The translations under genes were made by a program, and so were the position numbers. A stretch of 48,371 nt of DNA from DATHGT01 sp035317605 (GTDB lineage: Bacteria; Methylomirabilota; Methylomirabilia; Rokubacteriales; CSP1-6), in contig DATHGT010000273.1 in assembly GCA_035317605.1 (NCBI GenBank), positions 1 through 48,371 on the forward strand. The letters are read 5' to 3'. The notes under the pieces are model-generated. The model worked only from the letters and a program-made list of their open reading frames with translations. It was not told where the DNA came from and made no database searches. Numbering within the stretch: the stretch's first letter is position 1; every line of letters starts with the position of its first letter. Shown here piece by piece: positions 16,580 through 24,229 of this stretch.

Positions 16580-17557
16580 TCAGGAGCGGAGTTCGGTGAG
16601 GCTGACGAAGCGGGCGAGCCGAGCGGACTGAGTCGCGGCTTCGGCGACCTCGACAGCGATCAGCCCGTCCTCCGCGGTCACCGCCACCGATTGCTGTCCC
16701 CGGCATGCCGCGATGAACGCGTCCAGCTCGAGACGGAGTGGCTCGCCGCCGCTCGCCGGGAGGTCTTCCTTGCCGGTGTCCACCGCTTCCCAGGTCGGTC
16801 CCGCCCGCCGATGCTCGCCGAGGTGGAGGGTGACCGATCCGGTGCCATAGTCGGCGACGAGGCTGCCTTCATCGCCGACGACCACGCAGTCCCGATAGAT
16901 GCCGGGCACGAAGTAGTTGGCCTCGATGACCACCGGGACGTCACCGTAGTGCACGGTCACCACCGACAGATCGTCGAGCCCGCGTCCCAGGAAATCCCGC
17001 TGGAGCGCGGAGACGCCGGTGGGATCGCGGCGGAGCAGCAGGCGAAACAGGTCGACGTAGTGGATGCCGTCGGTCTGGAACACGCCGACGTCGGTCCGCG
17101 GGCGCTTGAACCCCGAGAAGCGGCCGGTCGCGTAGCGGACGGCGCCGATGCGGCCGGCGGCGAGCGCGGCTTCGAGCGTGGCGGTCACGGGATGAAAGCG
17201 GAAGATGTGGCCGACCTGAACGACGCGTCCGGTCTCGCGCGCCGTCGCGACCAGCCGCCGGCCTTCCGCCGCGGTCCGTGTGAGCGGTTTTTCGATGAAG
17301 CAATGCTTGCCGGCGCGGAGGCAGGCCTCGGCGATCGTCAGGTGGCTGTCGGCCGGCGTGACCACGTCGACCGCGTCCACGCGATCGAGCACGGTCCGAT
17401 AGTCCTCCACCGCGTGCGCCGGCTCCACGCCCTGGGCGAGCGCCCACTGGCGGCGCTCGGCGGAGACGTCGGCCGCCCACACCGTGACGCCGATCTGGCG
17501 CAGCACGCGCACGTGGTTCGCGCCCCAGCGCCCGAGGCCGATCAGCAGCACGTTCAT
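16580..17557 (-). CDS. Gfo/Idh/MocA family NAD(P)-dependent oxidoreductase
   Basis: This 325-residue protein begins with a Rossmann fold (VLLIGLGRWGANHVRVL) and contains the family signature AGKHCFIEKPLTRT, with the catalytic-type Lys in EKP, plus QVGHIFRFHP. Such enzymes act on sugars, often nucleotide-activated or inositol-like. The ATG at 17557 overlaps the glycosyltransferase stop as ATGA, which fixes the start and suggests translational coupling. Together with the preceding glycosyltransferase this points to a small surface-glycan or glycolipid module, though that is inference. Confidence 0.93.
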   Translation of the reverse strand: MNVLLIGLGRWGANHVRVLRQIGVTVWAADVSAERRQWALAQGVEPAHAVEDYRTVLDRVDAVDVVTPADSHLTIAEACLRAGKHCFIEKPLTRTAAEGRRLVATARETGRVVQVGHIFRFHPVTATLEAALAAGRIGAVRYATGRFSGFKRPRTDVGVFQTDGIHYVDLFRLLLRRDPTGVSALQRDFLGRGLDDLSVVTVHYGDVPVVIEANYFVPGIYRDCVVVGDEGSLVADYGTGSVTLHLGEHRRAGPTWEAVDTGKEDLPASGGEPLRLELDAFIAACRGQQSVAVTAEDGLIAVEVAEAATQSARLARFVSLTELRS

Positions 17558-18315
17558 CGATCGCTCACGCCGCGCCCGCCGAGGTCTTCCGCGACCTCGT
17601 AGCGGAGCAGCCGCGACTTCATCCAGCGAACGGCGAGCAGGTCGGCGAAGGCCACGAAGGCGCGGTTCATGATCCCGTACTTGGACTGACCGAAGCGGCG
17701 GGGCCGGTTGCGCACGGGGACTTCGACCACGCGAAATCCGCGCATGCGCAGGAGCGTGGGGATGAAGCGGTGGAACCCGCGATAGAGCACGAGGTCGCGC
17801 AGGCACTCCCGGCGCAACGCGCGATACGTGCACCCGCTGTCGTGGATGGTCTCGTCGCTGATCGCGTTGCGGATGCGGTTGGCGGTCCGTGAGGAGAGCC
17901 GGCGTACCCAGGTATCGCCCGCGCCGCGGTCGACACGCCAGCCCGTGGCGGCGTCCCACGTGTCGAGCTGGGCGAGCAGGGTCGGCAGATCGGCCGGGTC
18001 GTTCTGGAGGTCGGCATCCATGGTGATCACGAAGCGGCCCGCCGCGGCCTTGAAGCCGGCGTCGGTGGCCGCGGTTTCGCCGGCGTTGGCCTTCAGCCGC
18101 ACCAGCCGCACGCGCGCGTCGGCCTCGCGAAAGCCCCGGACGATCTCGGCGCTGCGGTCGTGGCTACCGTCGTCGACGAAGACGACCTCGAACGAGAGCC
18201 GCAGACCTTCGAGCACGCCGCGCAGCTCGGCCCACAGCGGCGGGAGGTTCTCTTCTTCGTTGTAGACCGGGATGACGACCGAAAGGTCGGGCGCTGAGAC
18301 CTCGGGCTCAGGCAC
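17554..18315 (-). CDS. Family 2 glycosyltransferase (dolichol-phosphate mannosyltransferase-like)
   Basis: This 253-residue GT2 enzyme has LSVVIPVYNEEENLPPL, VVFVDDGSHDRS, the DAD metal/nucleotide motif (ITMDADLQNDP) and the polyprenyl-phosphate transferase style C-terminus RNRPRRFGQSKYG. It probably transfers a sugar from a nucleotide donor to a polyprenyl phosphate at the inner membrane face. No strong membrane helix is present. GTG 18315, overlapping the ubiX stop by 8 bases, is taken as start because the residues further upstream are ubiX shadow. Confidence 0.9.
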   Translation of the reverse strand: MPEPEVSAPDLSVVIPVYNEEENLPPLWAELRGVLEGLRLSFEVVFVDDGSHDRSAEIVRGFREADARVRLVRLKANAGETAATDAGFKAAAGRFVITMDADLQNDPADLPTLLAQLDTWDAATGWRVDRGAGDTWVRRLSSRTANRIRNAISDETIHDSGCTYRALRRECLRDLVLYRGFHRFIPTLLRMRGFRVVEVPVRNRPRRFGQSKYGIMNRAFVAFADLLAVRWMKSRLLRYEVAEDLGGRGVSDR

Positions 18316-18904
18316 CGAGCGTGCCCGCCTGGGCGCGCCGGCGTGTCCCCTGCCATTCGCCGACCAGCGTCTGGGGGAAATCCAGGCGGTCGAGCACACG
18401 CGCGATCGTGTGATTGACGATGTCGTCGAGGTCTTTCGGCCGGTTGTAGAAGGCCGGCATGGGCGGAAGCACGACCGCGCCCATCTCGGCCAGCGCCAGC
18501 ATCATCTTGAGGTGACCCACGTGCAGCGGGGTCTCGCGGATCAGCATGATGAGCGGCCGGCCTTCCTTGAGCGTCACGTCGGCCGCACGCGAGATCAGCG
18601 TATCGGCGTAACACGCGGCCACCGCGGCGGCCGTCTTGATGCTGCAGGGCGCGATGATCATCCCCGCCGTGCGGAACGAGCCGGAGGCGATGGTGGCCCC
18701 GATGTCGACGTTGTCGTAGCGGTGGTGGGCCAGCGCCTCGACGTCGGCGGCCGACCAGTCGGTCTCGGCGACCAGCGTGCGCTTACCCGAGCGGGACAGC
18801 ACCAGGTGCAGCTCCACGTCCGCGTACCGCTGGAGGACCTCGAGGAGCCGGATGCCGTAGACGGAGCCGCTCGCGCCGGTGATGCCGACGACCAGTCGCT
18901 TCAC
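18308..18904 (-). CDS. ubiX: Flavin prenyltransferase UbiX
   Basis: This 198-residue flavoprotein makes prenylated FMN, the cofactor of UbiD-type decarboxylases. Signatures are RLVVGITGASGSVYGIRLLE, GSFRTAGMIIAPCSIKT, the RPLIMLIRETPLH strand and LPPMPAFYNRP. GTG 18904 overlaps the TGA of the upstream DUF507 gene as GTGA, matching the conserved N-terminus. No ubiD partner is visible in the window, so the product probably serves a decarboxylase encoded elsewhere (for example in menaquinone synthesis). Confidence 0.95.
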   Translation of the reverse strand: MKRLVVGITGASGSVYGIRLLEVLQRYADVELHLVLSRSGKRTLVAETDWSAADVEALAHHRYDNVDIGATIASGSFRTAGMIIAPCSIKTAAAVAACYADTLISRAADVTLKEGRPLIMLIRETPLHVGHLKMMLALAEMGAVVLPPMPAFYNRPKDLDDIVNHTIARVLDRLDFPQTLVGEWQGTRRRAQAGTLGA

Positions 18905-19170
18905 AGCCGGAGCCTGCGCTTGAGCACCTCCGAGCGGGTCTTCTGGTACATCACTTCCCACTCGTGGCTGCCCTCGGGCGCCGGCCGCGCGTACGAGGAG
19001 AGCGTGCGGCGCACCTCGGTGTCGACCGATTCCTCGAGCTTGGCTTCCTCGGTGAGCCCGCGCACGATCTCGGTCCGGACGTCGGCGGGCGCTCTCACCT
19101 GCACGCCGGGGACGGCCACGAGCTCCTTCATGATCAGGTCGGCGAGAAAGAAGATGCGCTCGCGGCTCAT
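18901..19170 (-). CDS. DUF507 family protein (second copy)
   Basis: This 89-residue protein beginning MSRERIFFLADLIMKEL contains LTEEAKLEESVDTEVRRTL and ends in a basic stretch (KTRSEVLKRRLRL). It matches DUF507, small helical proteins of unknown function. It is paralogous to the gene just upstream: both have an N-terminal amphipathic helix, the E-x-K-L-x-x-x-V/D-T block and a C-terminal YxxxxxKxR-type helix. Its TGA overlaps the ubiX GTG. ATG 19170 is preferred to an upstream TTG at 19176. Confidence 0.8.
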   Translation of the reverse strand: MSRERIFFLADLIMKELVAVPGVQVRAPADVRTEIVRGLTEEAKLEESVDTEVRRTLSSYARPAPEGSHEWEVMYQKTRSEVLKRRLRL

Positions 19171-19179
19171 CCTCAAAGG

Positions 19180-19219
19180 ATGAACCCCCGGTTCATTCGC
19201 TTCACAGAATGAACCCCCG
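19180..19219. repeat. 11-bp direct repeat with a small inverted repeat between the DUF507 genes
   Basis: ATGAACCCCCG occurs at 19180-19190 and 19209-19219. Within the first copy TGAACC (19181-19186) and GGTTCA (19190-19195) form a perfect inverted repeat around CCC. The second copy encodes the last residues (RGFIL) of the first DUF507 protein, so the first copy looks like a duplicated gene end left by the tandem duplication. Confidence 0.5.
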
Positions 19220-19480
19220 ATCGCGCGCCAGCTTCTCTCGCACCTTGGTGACGAGCTGGCGGTAGTCGGCGGAGGAGTCCTTGATCATCTTGGCGTGATC
19301 CATGAGGAGCTTACGGGCGTCGGTGTCGAGCTTCTCTTCGGCGACCAGGTTTTCGAGCACGACGTGGCGGATCGCTGCGCGCGCCGCGCCCTCGTCCTTG
19401 ACCTCGACGACCTTCTTCGTGGTCAGGCGCTTGAGAACCGCATCGGCCATCCGCTCAGCAATCAGCTCGCGCCTGGGCAT
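19202..19480 (-). CDS. DUF507 family protein (first copy)
   Basis: This 92-residue protein starts MPRRELIAERMADAVLKRL and contains NLVAEEKLDTDARKLLMDHA and YRQLVTKVREKLARDRGFIL. It is entirely helical in appearance, charged and without Cys or a signal peptide. DUF507 has no established biochemical role. The gene follows the histidine kinase stop by 34 bases and precedes the second DUF507 copy by 31 bases on the same strand, so it could be read from the signalling operon. The two copies suggest a heterodimer or neofunctionalisation. Confidence 0.8.
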   Translation of the reverse strand: MPRRELIAERMADAVLKRLTTKKVVEVKDEGAARAAIRHVVLENLVAEEKLDTDARKLLMDHAKMIKDSSADYRQLVTKVREKLARDRGFIL

Positions 19481-19514
19481 AGCCGGGCTAGCCTACAGGC
19501 GCCCCCGCAACGAG

Positions 19515-20963
19515 TCAAGGAAGGGAGGCGGGAATCACGAACGTCACGCGGGTGCCGCGGCCGGGTTCGCTTTCGAGGTCGATGACGCCGCCGTGGGCGT
19601 CGATCAGCGACTTCACGACCGCGAGGCCGAGGCCGGCGCCGCGGGCTGATCCGACGCCGGGTGCGCGGTAGTAGGGCTCGAAGACGTGGGGCAAGGCTTC
19701 CGGAGGGATGCCGCGGCCGGCGTCGTGCACCGAAAATTCCACGCCCGCGCCGTCGCGGGCCCGCGCGGCGACGCGGACGGCGGTGCCGGGGGGCGAGTAC
19801 TTCATCGCGTTCGAGACCAGGTTCTTGAGGATCCGGTCGAGCGCGTCGGCATCGGCATCCACCGCGGGCAGCGCGTCCTCGCACTCGACGACGAGCTCAT
19901 GAGACCCGGCGCGACGAAGCACCTCGACGGCGGAGGCCACCGCGGCGGCGACGTCGACGCGTGAACGCGACAGCCGTAGCTCGAAGCCGCGCTCGATCCG
20001 CGAGAGATCGAGGAAGTCGTCCACGATGCGGACGAGGCGCTCGGTCTCACGGTTCATCACGTCGGACATGCGCTGGACCTCGGCGGTCTCGAACGTTCGC
20101 TTGGCCAGCAGCTCGCTGAAGCCGAGCAGCGCGGTCAGCGGGGTGCGCAGCTCGTGCGAGGCGACCGCCACGAACGCCGACTTCGTGGCGGTGGCGCTGG
20201 CGATGCGCTCGGCCAGCTCCTCCGTGAAGCGCCGCTGGCGCGAGGCCAGGCGGGCGTTTTCGAGCGCGAGACCGCAGTGGGCGGCCAGCGTCGCGATGGC
20301 TCCGCGCTCGGCGGCCGTCAGCTCACCCTCACGTTCCACGGCCAGGGCGCCAATCGGCTCGCCCGCGGCAAGCAGCGGCGCCACGAAGGCGCGCCGGGGC
20401 CGGGCCCCGCCGCCGACGTCGGGGACGAACTGCGGCCGACCCGTTTCAAGGACCTCAGCGGCGAGCGAGCCCGCGACCAGGGGGCCGCCGCCCGCGACCG
20501 CCACTCGATCGTCCTGGCGCACGATCAACCCGATCGCCCCGACCCCGAGACGTGCGGCAAGACAGGCCCGCACGCGCTGCAGCGCGACCTCGAGCGGCGC
20601 CTCTTCGGTCAACGCGCGCTGGACGGCGAGCAGCGTCTCGAATCGCTGACGCTGGGAATGCGCGGCTGCGGCCAGCCGGCCGACGAGCGCTCCGGCCCCG
20701 ATGAGCAGCACGAACGTGATGAGGTGTTCGGCGGCCGGCTGCGTGAGACCGTCCCGCTCGATCGTCGCGAACACACGGGGGGCGTCGAGCAACACCGCCG
20801 TGGCCGCCGTCATGCCACCGCCGATCAGGCCGAAGCGCAGCGCGGCGACGATCACGGGGACCAGGTAGAGATGCCGGAGCAGTAAGGCTGTCTCCGGCTC
20901 GGCGTAGGTCGTCAGCAGGGTGGCGCCGACGAGCGTCGCCGCCACCGCCGTGAGCTCTCTCAT
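19515..20963 (-). CDS. Membrane GAF-domain sensor histidine kinase
   Basis: This 482-residue kinase has an N-terminal membrane region of about four helices (from RELTAVAATLVGATLLTTYA to LITFVLLIGAGALVG), then a GAF-like sensor at roughly 110-245. The HisKA phosphoacceptor helix is SHELRTPLTALLGF and the ATPase domain has an N box LKNLVSNAMKYSPPG and G boxes DAGRGIPPEALPHVFEPYYR and GAGLGLAVVKSLID. All key residues are intact. The ATG at 20963 overlaps the membrane protein stop as ATGA. The signal is unknown; the likely partner is the receiver at 22440-22826. Confidence 0.93.
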   Translation of the reverse strand: MRELTAVAATLVGATLLTTYAEPETALLLRHLYLVPVIVAALRFGLIGGGMTAATAVLLDAPRVFATIERDGLTQPAAEHLITFVLLIGAGALVGRLAAAAHSQRQRFETLLAVQRALTEEAPLEVALQRVRACLAARLGVGAIGLIVRQDDRVAVAGGGPLVAGSLAAEVLETGRPQFVPDVGGGARPRRAFVAPLLAAGEPIGALAVEREGELTAAERGAIATLAAHCGLALENARLASRQRRFTEELAERIASATATKSAFVAVASHELRTPLTALLGFSELLAKRTFETAEVQRMSDVMNRETERLVRIVDDFLDLSRIERGFELRLSRSRVDVAAAVASAVEVLRRAGSHELVVECEDALPAVDADADALDRILKNLVSNAMKYSPPGTAVRVAARARDGAGVEFSVHDAGRGIPPEALPHVFEPYYRAPGVGSARGAGLGLAVVKSLIDAHGGVIDLESEPGRGTRVTFVIPASLP

Positions 20964-21790
20964 CCGACCGCCAGGAGCCGATAGGCGAGAAAGAACAACG
21001 CCGACGAGAGCAGGCCCGGCGCAAGACTGCCGGACCACCAGAGCAGCCAGCAGTTGATGCCGCCGAGGACCGTGATGTAGAAGAGCGCGCCGACCACGAC
21101 CTCGACCACACCAGGCAGGAGCGGATCACTCACGTAACGGATCAGCGACAACGCGGTGGCCAGCGCCGCGGCCGCGCCGAACGACCACCGCCGCTGAAGC
21201 CGGTTGAACAGCGCGCCGCGGAAGAAGAGCTCGGCCGAGATGACGTTGGCGCCCAGGTCGTAGGTCCACCGCGTCAGCACGATCAGCCAACTCTCTGCCC
21301 GTAGCGGGTAGCCGAGCGTTTGCGAGGCGGAGAACAGCAGATGGCCTCCCAGGAGAGCACCGATGATCCCGCCAACGACGATCGGCCGCACGGAATTCCC
21401 CCGACCGAGACCCAGGCCCCTGAGCCGACCTCGAAAGGCCAGCCCGGCCAGCCAGAGAGGCGTCGCCATGAGCGCAAGGCCGCCCCACTCGTGGAGGGCG
21501 CCCGCCGTGGCCCCGGCCGCGATGAGCACGACCGTGATCGCCGCGCTCCCTTGCGGCAAGCGAACGCCGGCATCGGCCGCACCCCAGGCCAGCGCGACCG
21601 CGAGCAGCGCGCCATGCGTGGCGGTGAGCGCGACGACTTCAACCACGGCGGATGGCAGCCAGCCGGCATTGGCGAGCGACGCGGCGGCGAACCAAGCCGA
21701 TCCGAGTCCCACGACCAGGGCGACCGGGGTGTCCGAGAACACCGAGGCCCGCCGGGGTATCCACAGCTGCTCAAGCGCCCACATCGCCAT
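20960..21790 (-). CDS. CPBP-like multi-pass membrane protein lacking the metalloprotease residues
   Basis: This 276-residue protein of about eight hydrophobic helices has the layout of CPBP/Abi intramembrane metalloproteases. The segment NVISAELFFRGALFNRLQRR aligns with the EExxFRG motif, but the first Glu is Ala, and the later helices (LIRYVSDP, SGSLAPGLLSSALFF) have Ser or other residues where the metal-binding His are expected. I infer a non-catalytic relative. The start is ATG 21790 or 21784, inside the end of the HD-GYP gene, and its stop overlaps the kinase ATG, so it is part of the same signalling operon. Confidence 0.6.
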   Translation of the reverse strand: MAMWALEQLWIPRRASVFSDTPVALVVGLGSAWFAAASLANAGWLPSAVVEVVALTATHGALLAVALAWGAADAGVRLPQGSAAITVVLIAAGATAGALHEWGGLALMATPLWLAGLAFRGRLRGLGLGRGNSVRPIVVGGIIGALLGGHLLFSASQTLGYPLRAESWLIVLTRWTYDLGANVISAELFFRGALFNRLQRRWSFGAAAALATALSLIRYVSDPLLPGVVEVVVGALFYITVLGGINCWLLWWSGSLAPGLLSSALFFLAYRLLAVG

Positions 21791-22455
21791 AGACCGCGAG
21801 CGCGGCCTCCACCACATCGCGGTCGAGCGTGGTCCCCGCCTCGCTCACGAGATGCTCGAGCGCGGATTGATGGGGCAGCGCGGCACGGTACGGGCGCTCG
21901 GACGTCAGCGCGTCGAAGACGTCGGCGACGGCGACGATACGGGCGCCGAGCGGGATGGCGGCGCCGGGGAGACCGTCGGGATAGCCGCTGCCGTCGCATC
22001 GCTCGTGATGGTGACGGATGACGACCGCGGCGCCCGCGAGGTGTTCGAAGGGCGCAACGATCTGCGCTCCGGTCACGGGATGGCGCCGCATGACCGTCCA
22101 CTCGGCGGCGTCCAGAGCCCCGCGCTTGCGAAGAATCGGCTCGGGCACGCCGATCTTTGCCGATGTCGTGGAGCAGTCCCGCCTGCCCCACGATCTCGAC
22201 GTCCGCCGGGGACAGCCGAAGGCGCGCGGCGATTCGACGACTCCAGCCGCCGACCCGCTCCGAATGGCCGCGCGTGTACGGATCCTTCGCCTCGATCGCG
22301 TTGGCCAGCCCGAGCAGCGACTGGCCGATCGAGCGTTGCAGCCTGACGTACAGATCGCGCACGTCTTCCGCGTACCGCAGGCTCTGCTCGTACGCCGCGT
22401 TCAGCCTGCGGTAAGCCACCGCCAGCTCGTCGGCGGGCGCTACGCGGGTTGCCAT
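21771..22455 (-). pseudogene. HD-GYP domain phosphodiesterase interrupted by a single-base frameshift
   Basis: From ATG 22455 the frame reads a coiled N-terminal helix (VAYRRLNAAYEQSLRYAEDV), then YTRGHSERVGGWSRRIA and LLHDIGK, the HD motif. Immediately after HDIGK the frame shifts: the rest (PEPILRKRG, MRRHPVTGA, VIRHHHERCDGSGYPDG, the GYP loop) continues in the next frame to the stop at 21771. The break is an AAA run (TTT on the plus strand, 22156-22158) where AA would keep frame; removing one base yields an intact product of about 227 aa. HD-GYP proteins hydrolyse cyclic di-GMP. It could be a real mutation or an assembly error. Confidence 0.85.
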
Positions 22456-22826
22456 GGTTCCGTCGCGGGCGCGAGCTGCTCGACGAGCGTGAGCAGGCGC
22501 AGCGGAGAGAACGGCTTGGTCAAGTACTGATCGGCGCCGGCCGCGAACCCGCGCGCGACGTCGTCCTGTTGCGCGGCGGCGGTGAGCATGACGATCTTGG
22601 TTTGCGCCATGGTCTCTTCCCCCTTGAGTCGGCGGCACACGTCGAGCCCGCTCAGGTCGGGCAGGTCGACGTCGAGCAAGATGAGATCGGGGCAGTGACT
22701 GAGGGCTCGATCGATGGCCGTCGCGGCGTCTGACGCCTCGAGGACGCGCACGCGGGCCGTTTCGAGCGTGATGCGTACGAGCTGAACGATCGCCGGTTCG
22801 TCATCCACGATGAGCACCGTCTTCAT
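22440..22826 (-). CDS. Single-domain response regulator (CheY-like receiver)
   Basis: This 128-residue receiver has KTVLIVDDEPAIVQLV at the N-terminus (acidic pocket), the phosphoacceptor Asp52 in LILLDVDLPDLSG, and the switch and Lys in MLTAAAQQD and YLTKPFSPLRLL. There is no output domain. Its stop overlaps the HD-GYP start by 16 bases, so receiver and HD-GYP are translated together and may act as a split version of the usual receiver-HD-GYP regulator. The histidine kinase two genes downstream is the likely phosphate donor. Confidence 0.95.
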   Translation of the reverse strand: MKTVLIVDDEPAIVQLVRITLETARVRVLEASDAATAIDRALSHCPDLILLDVDLPDLSGLDVCRRLKGEETMAQTKIVMLTAAAQQDDVARGFAAGADQYLTKPFSPLRLLTLVEQLAPATEPWQPA

Positions 22827-22910
22827 GGGGGCACTCGGGTGCGATGCGCATGCCAGAGGCGCGGTGTTATTCGACGGGCAATTACAGAGCGGCGGGTGGG
22901 TGGGTGCCGT

Positions 22911-22937
22911 CCCCGGCGGGCGTGGTGCCCGCCGGGG
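22911..22937 (-). terminator. Strong GC-rich hairpin after the P460-cupredoxin gene
   Basis: CCCCGGCGGGC (22911-22921) and GCCCGCCGGGG (22927-22937) form a perfect 11-bp stem with a 5-base loop, 7 bases past the minus-strand stop of the cytochrome gene. No T-run follows. It separates that gene from the signalling operon on the same strand and is best read as a terminator or a transcript-stabilising stem. Confidence 0.6.
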
Positions 22938-22944
22938 CGGGCAG

Positions 22945-23742
22945 TTACTTCGTGACTTCGACGGTCCCCTTCATGCCGGGATGCAGCGCGCAGGCGTACT
23001 CGAAGACGCCGGCGTCCTTGAACGTCAACCCCGCACTGTGGCCGCGGAGCAGTACGGCGGTCCTCAGCTTCGCGCTGGCCACGTTGACCTGGTGCGGCGA
23101 ATCATCCGCGTTGATCCACGTGACCGTGCTGCCGGCCGGGGCCACGAGCTTGGCGGGCCCGAACGCGAACCCATTGATGTTGACATCGGTGGCCCCGGTC
23201 TTGGCCGCGACCGCGCCCGCCGGGAATTTACCCGCGAGCTTGGCCAGCGAGATCACGAAGTCCTGAGCCTCGTGCGGCTTGTGGCACTGGAAGCAGCCCT
23301 TGTAGTTCGCCTTGTCATTGAGCTTGCGGTCGGCGCCGAAGGCGGCGTACTCCCAGTCGCCGTTGCGGAGGTCGTCCGGATACTCGGTGCCCCACCCCGC
23401 GCGCTTCTCCATCACGGTGTAGGCGATGAGGTCGCCCTTCACGAAGCGTCCGTTGGCGTCCTTGATCGGATTCCCCTGCCCGTCGACCTGCGCCTTGAAC
23501 TGCACGAGCGTCAGCACGCTTCCGCTGGGAATCGGCTTGCCTTCGCGGGCCGCCTGGACGGCCGCCGCCGTGCCGTACAGCTCGCGGAACTGCTTGACGT
23601 CGTACCGATCGATGACCGCGTAGAGCACGCCGTCCTTGTAGTTCTCGGGGAAGGCAATCTTGTCAGGCCCGGCATTTCCACGCTGGGCCACGAGCACCAC
23701 CGCGAGGACGACGACGAGGGCCAGGGTTCGATGGAACGTCAT
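22945..23742 (-). CDS. Exported cytochrome P460 fused to a C-terminal cupredoxin domain
   Basis: This 265-residue protein has a signal peptide (MTFHRTLALVVVLAVVLVAQ then RGNAG). Residues about 28-165 match the cytochrome P460 family, with a c-type haem site Cys150-Cys153-His154 (GCFQCHK). Residues about 185-265 form a plastocyanin-like copper domain with ligands His217 (SPHQV), Cys251, His254 and Met257 (YACALHPGM). P460 proteins oxidise hydroxylamine or bind NO; the copper domain could accept the electrons. Whether the special Lys-haem crosslink of true P460 exists cannot be told. A strong GGAGGTGAC site precedes ATG 23742. Confidence 0.85.
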   Translation of the reverse strand: MTFHRTLALVVVLAVVLVAQRGNAGPDKIAFPENYKDGVLYAVIDRYDVKQFRELYGTAAAVQAAREGKPIPSGSVLTLVQFKAQVDGQGNPIKDANGRFVKGDLIAYTVMEKRAGWGTEYPDDLRNGDWEYAAFGADRKLNDKANYKGCFQCHKPHEAQDFVISLAKLAGKFPAGAVAAKTGATDVNINGFAFGPAKLVAPAGSTVTWINADDSPHQVNVASAKLRTAVLLRGHSAGLTFKDAGVFEYACALHPGMKGTVEVTK

Positions 23743-23788
23743 GGGTCACCTCCGCCGCAGGAGTCTACTGCATGGTGGCGCGGACTTG

Positions 23789-23802
23789 TCACAGACCTGT
23801 GA
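23789..23802. promoter_or_regulatory. Palindrome upstream of the P460-cupredoxin gene, possible operator
   Basis: TCACAG-AC-CTGTGA is a 6-bp perfect inverted repeat with a 2-base centre, 47 bases before the cytochrome gene start and 26 bases past the atpC stop. It is shaped like a site for a dimeric regulator. The stem is too short and lacks a T-run for a convincing atp terminator. Confidence 0.4.
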
Positions 23803-23827
23803 ATCTTCGCGCGCCCGCCCGCACGCG

Positions 23828-24229
23828 CTATCGTGAGCGACCGGCGACCTGGAGACGGATGAGGGCGCGGGTCAGGGCAACCTGGGCCCGCGCGAAATCC
23901 ATGTCGCCCTCGCGCCCGGTCAGCCGACGCTCGGCGCGCTCCTTCGCTCGCTGCGCGCGCTCGCGGTCGATCTCCTCCGGGCGCTCGGCGTTCTCCGCGA
24001 GCACGATGACCTTGTCGTTCCGGACCTCGGCGAAGCCCCCGGTCAGGGCCAGATGCATCTGGCTCGTACCCTTGCGGTAGGTCAGCTCGCCGACGCCGAG
24101 CGTGGCCAGCAAGGGCGCGTGTCCGGGCAACACGCCGAAGTAGCCCTGGCTGCCGGGGATCACCACCTCGTCGACGGTCTCCGCGACGACCAGCCGCGAA
24201 GGCGTCGCGACTTCCAGGCTGAGCGGCAC
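23828..24229 (-). CDS. atpC: F1 ATP synthase epsilon subunit
   Basis: This 133-residue protein is the central-stalk subunit that couples rotation and inhibits ATP hydrolysis. The N-terminal beta-barrel is evident (LSLEVATPSRLVV, VIPGSQGYFGVLPGHAPLLA, LALTGGFAEVRNDKVIVLAE), followed by a helical hairpin (RAQRAKERAERRL ... ARAQVALTRALIRLQ). It starts with GTG at 24229, overlapping the atpD stop by one base. It is the last gene of the atp cluster. Confidence 0.97.
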   Translation of the reverse strand: MPLSLEVATPSRLVVAETVDEVVIPGSQGYFGVLPGHAPLLATLGVGELTYRKGTSQMHLALTGGFAEVRNDKVIVLAENAERPEEIDRERAQRAKERAERRLTGREGDMDFARAQVALTRALIRLQVAGRSR

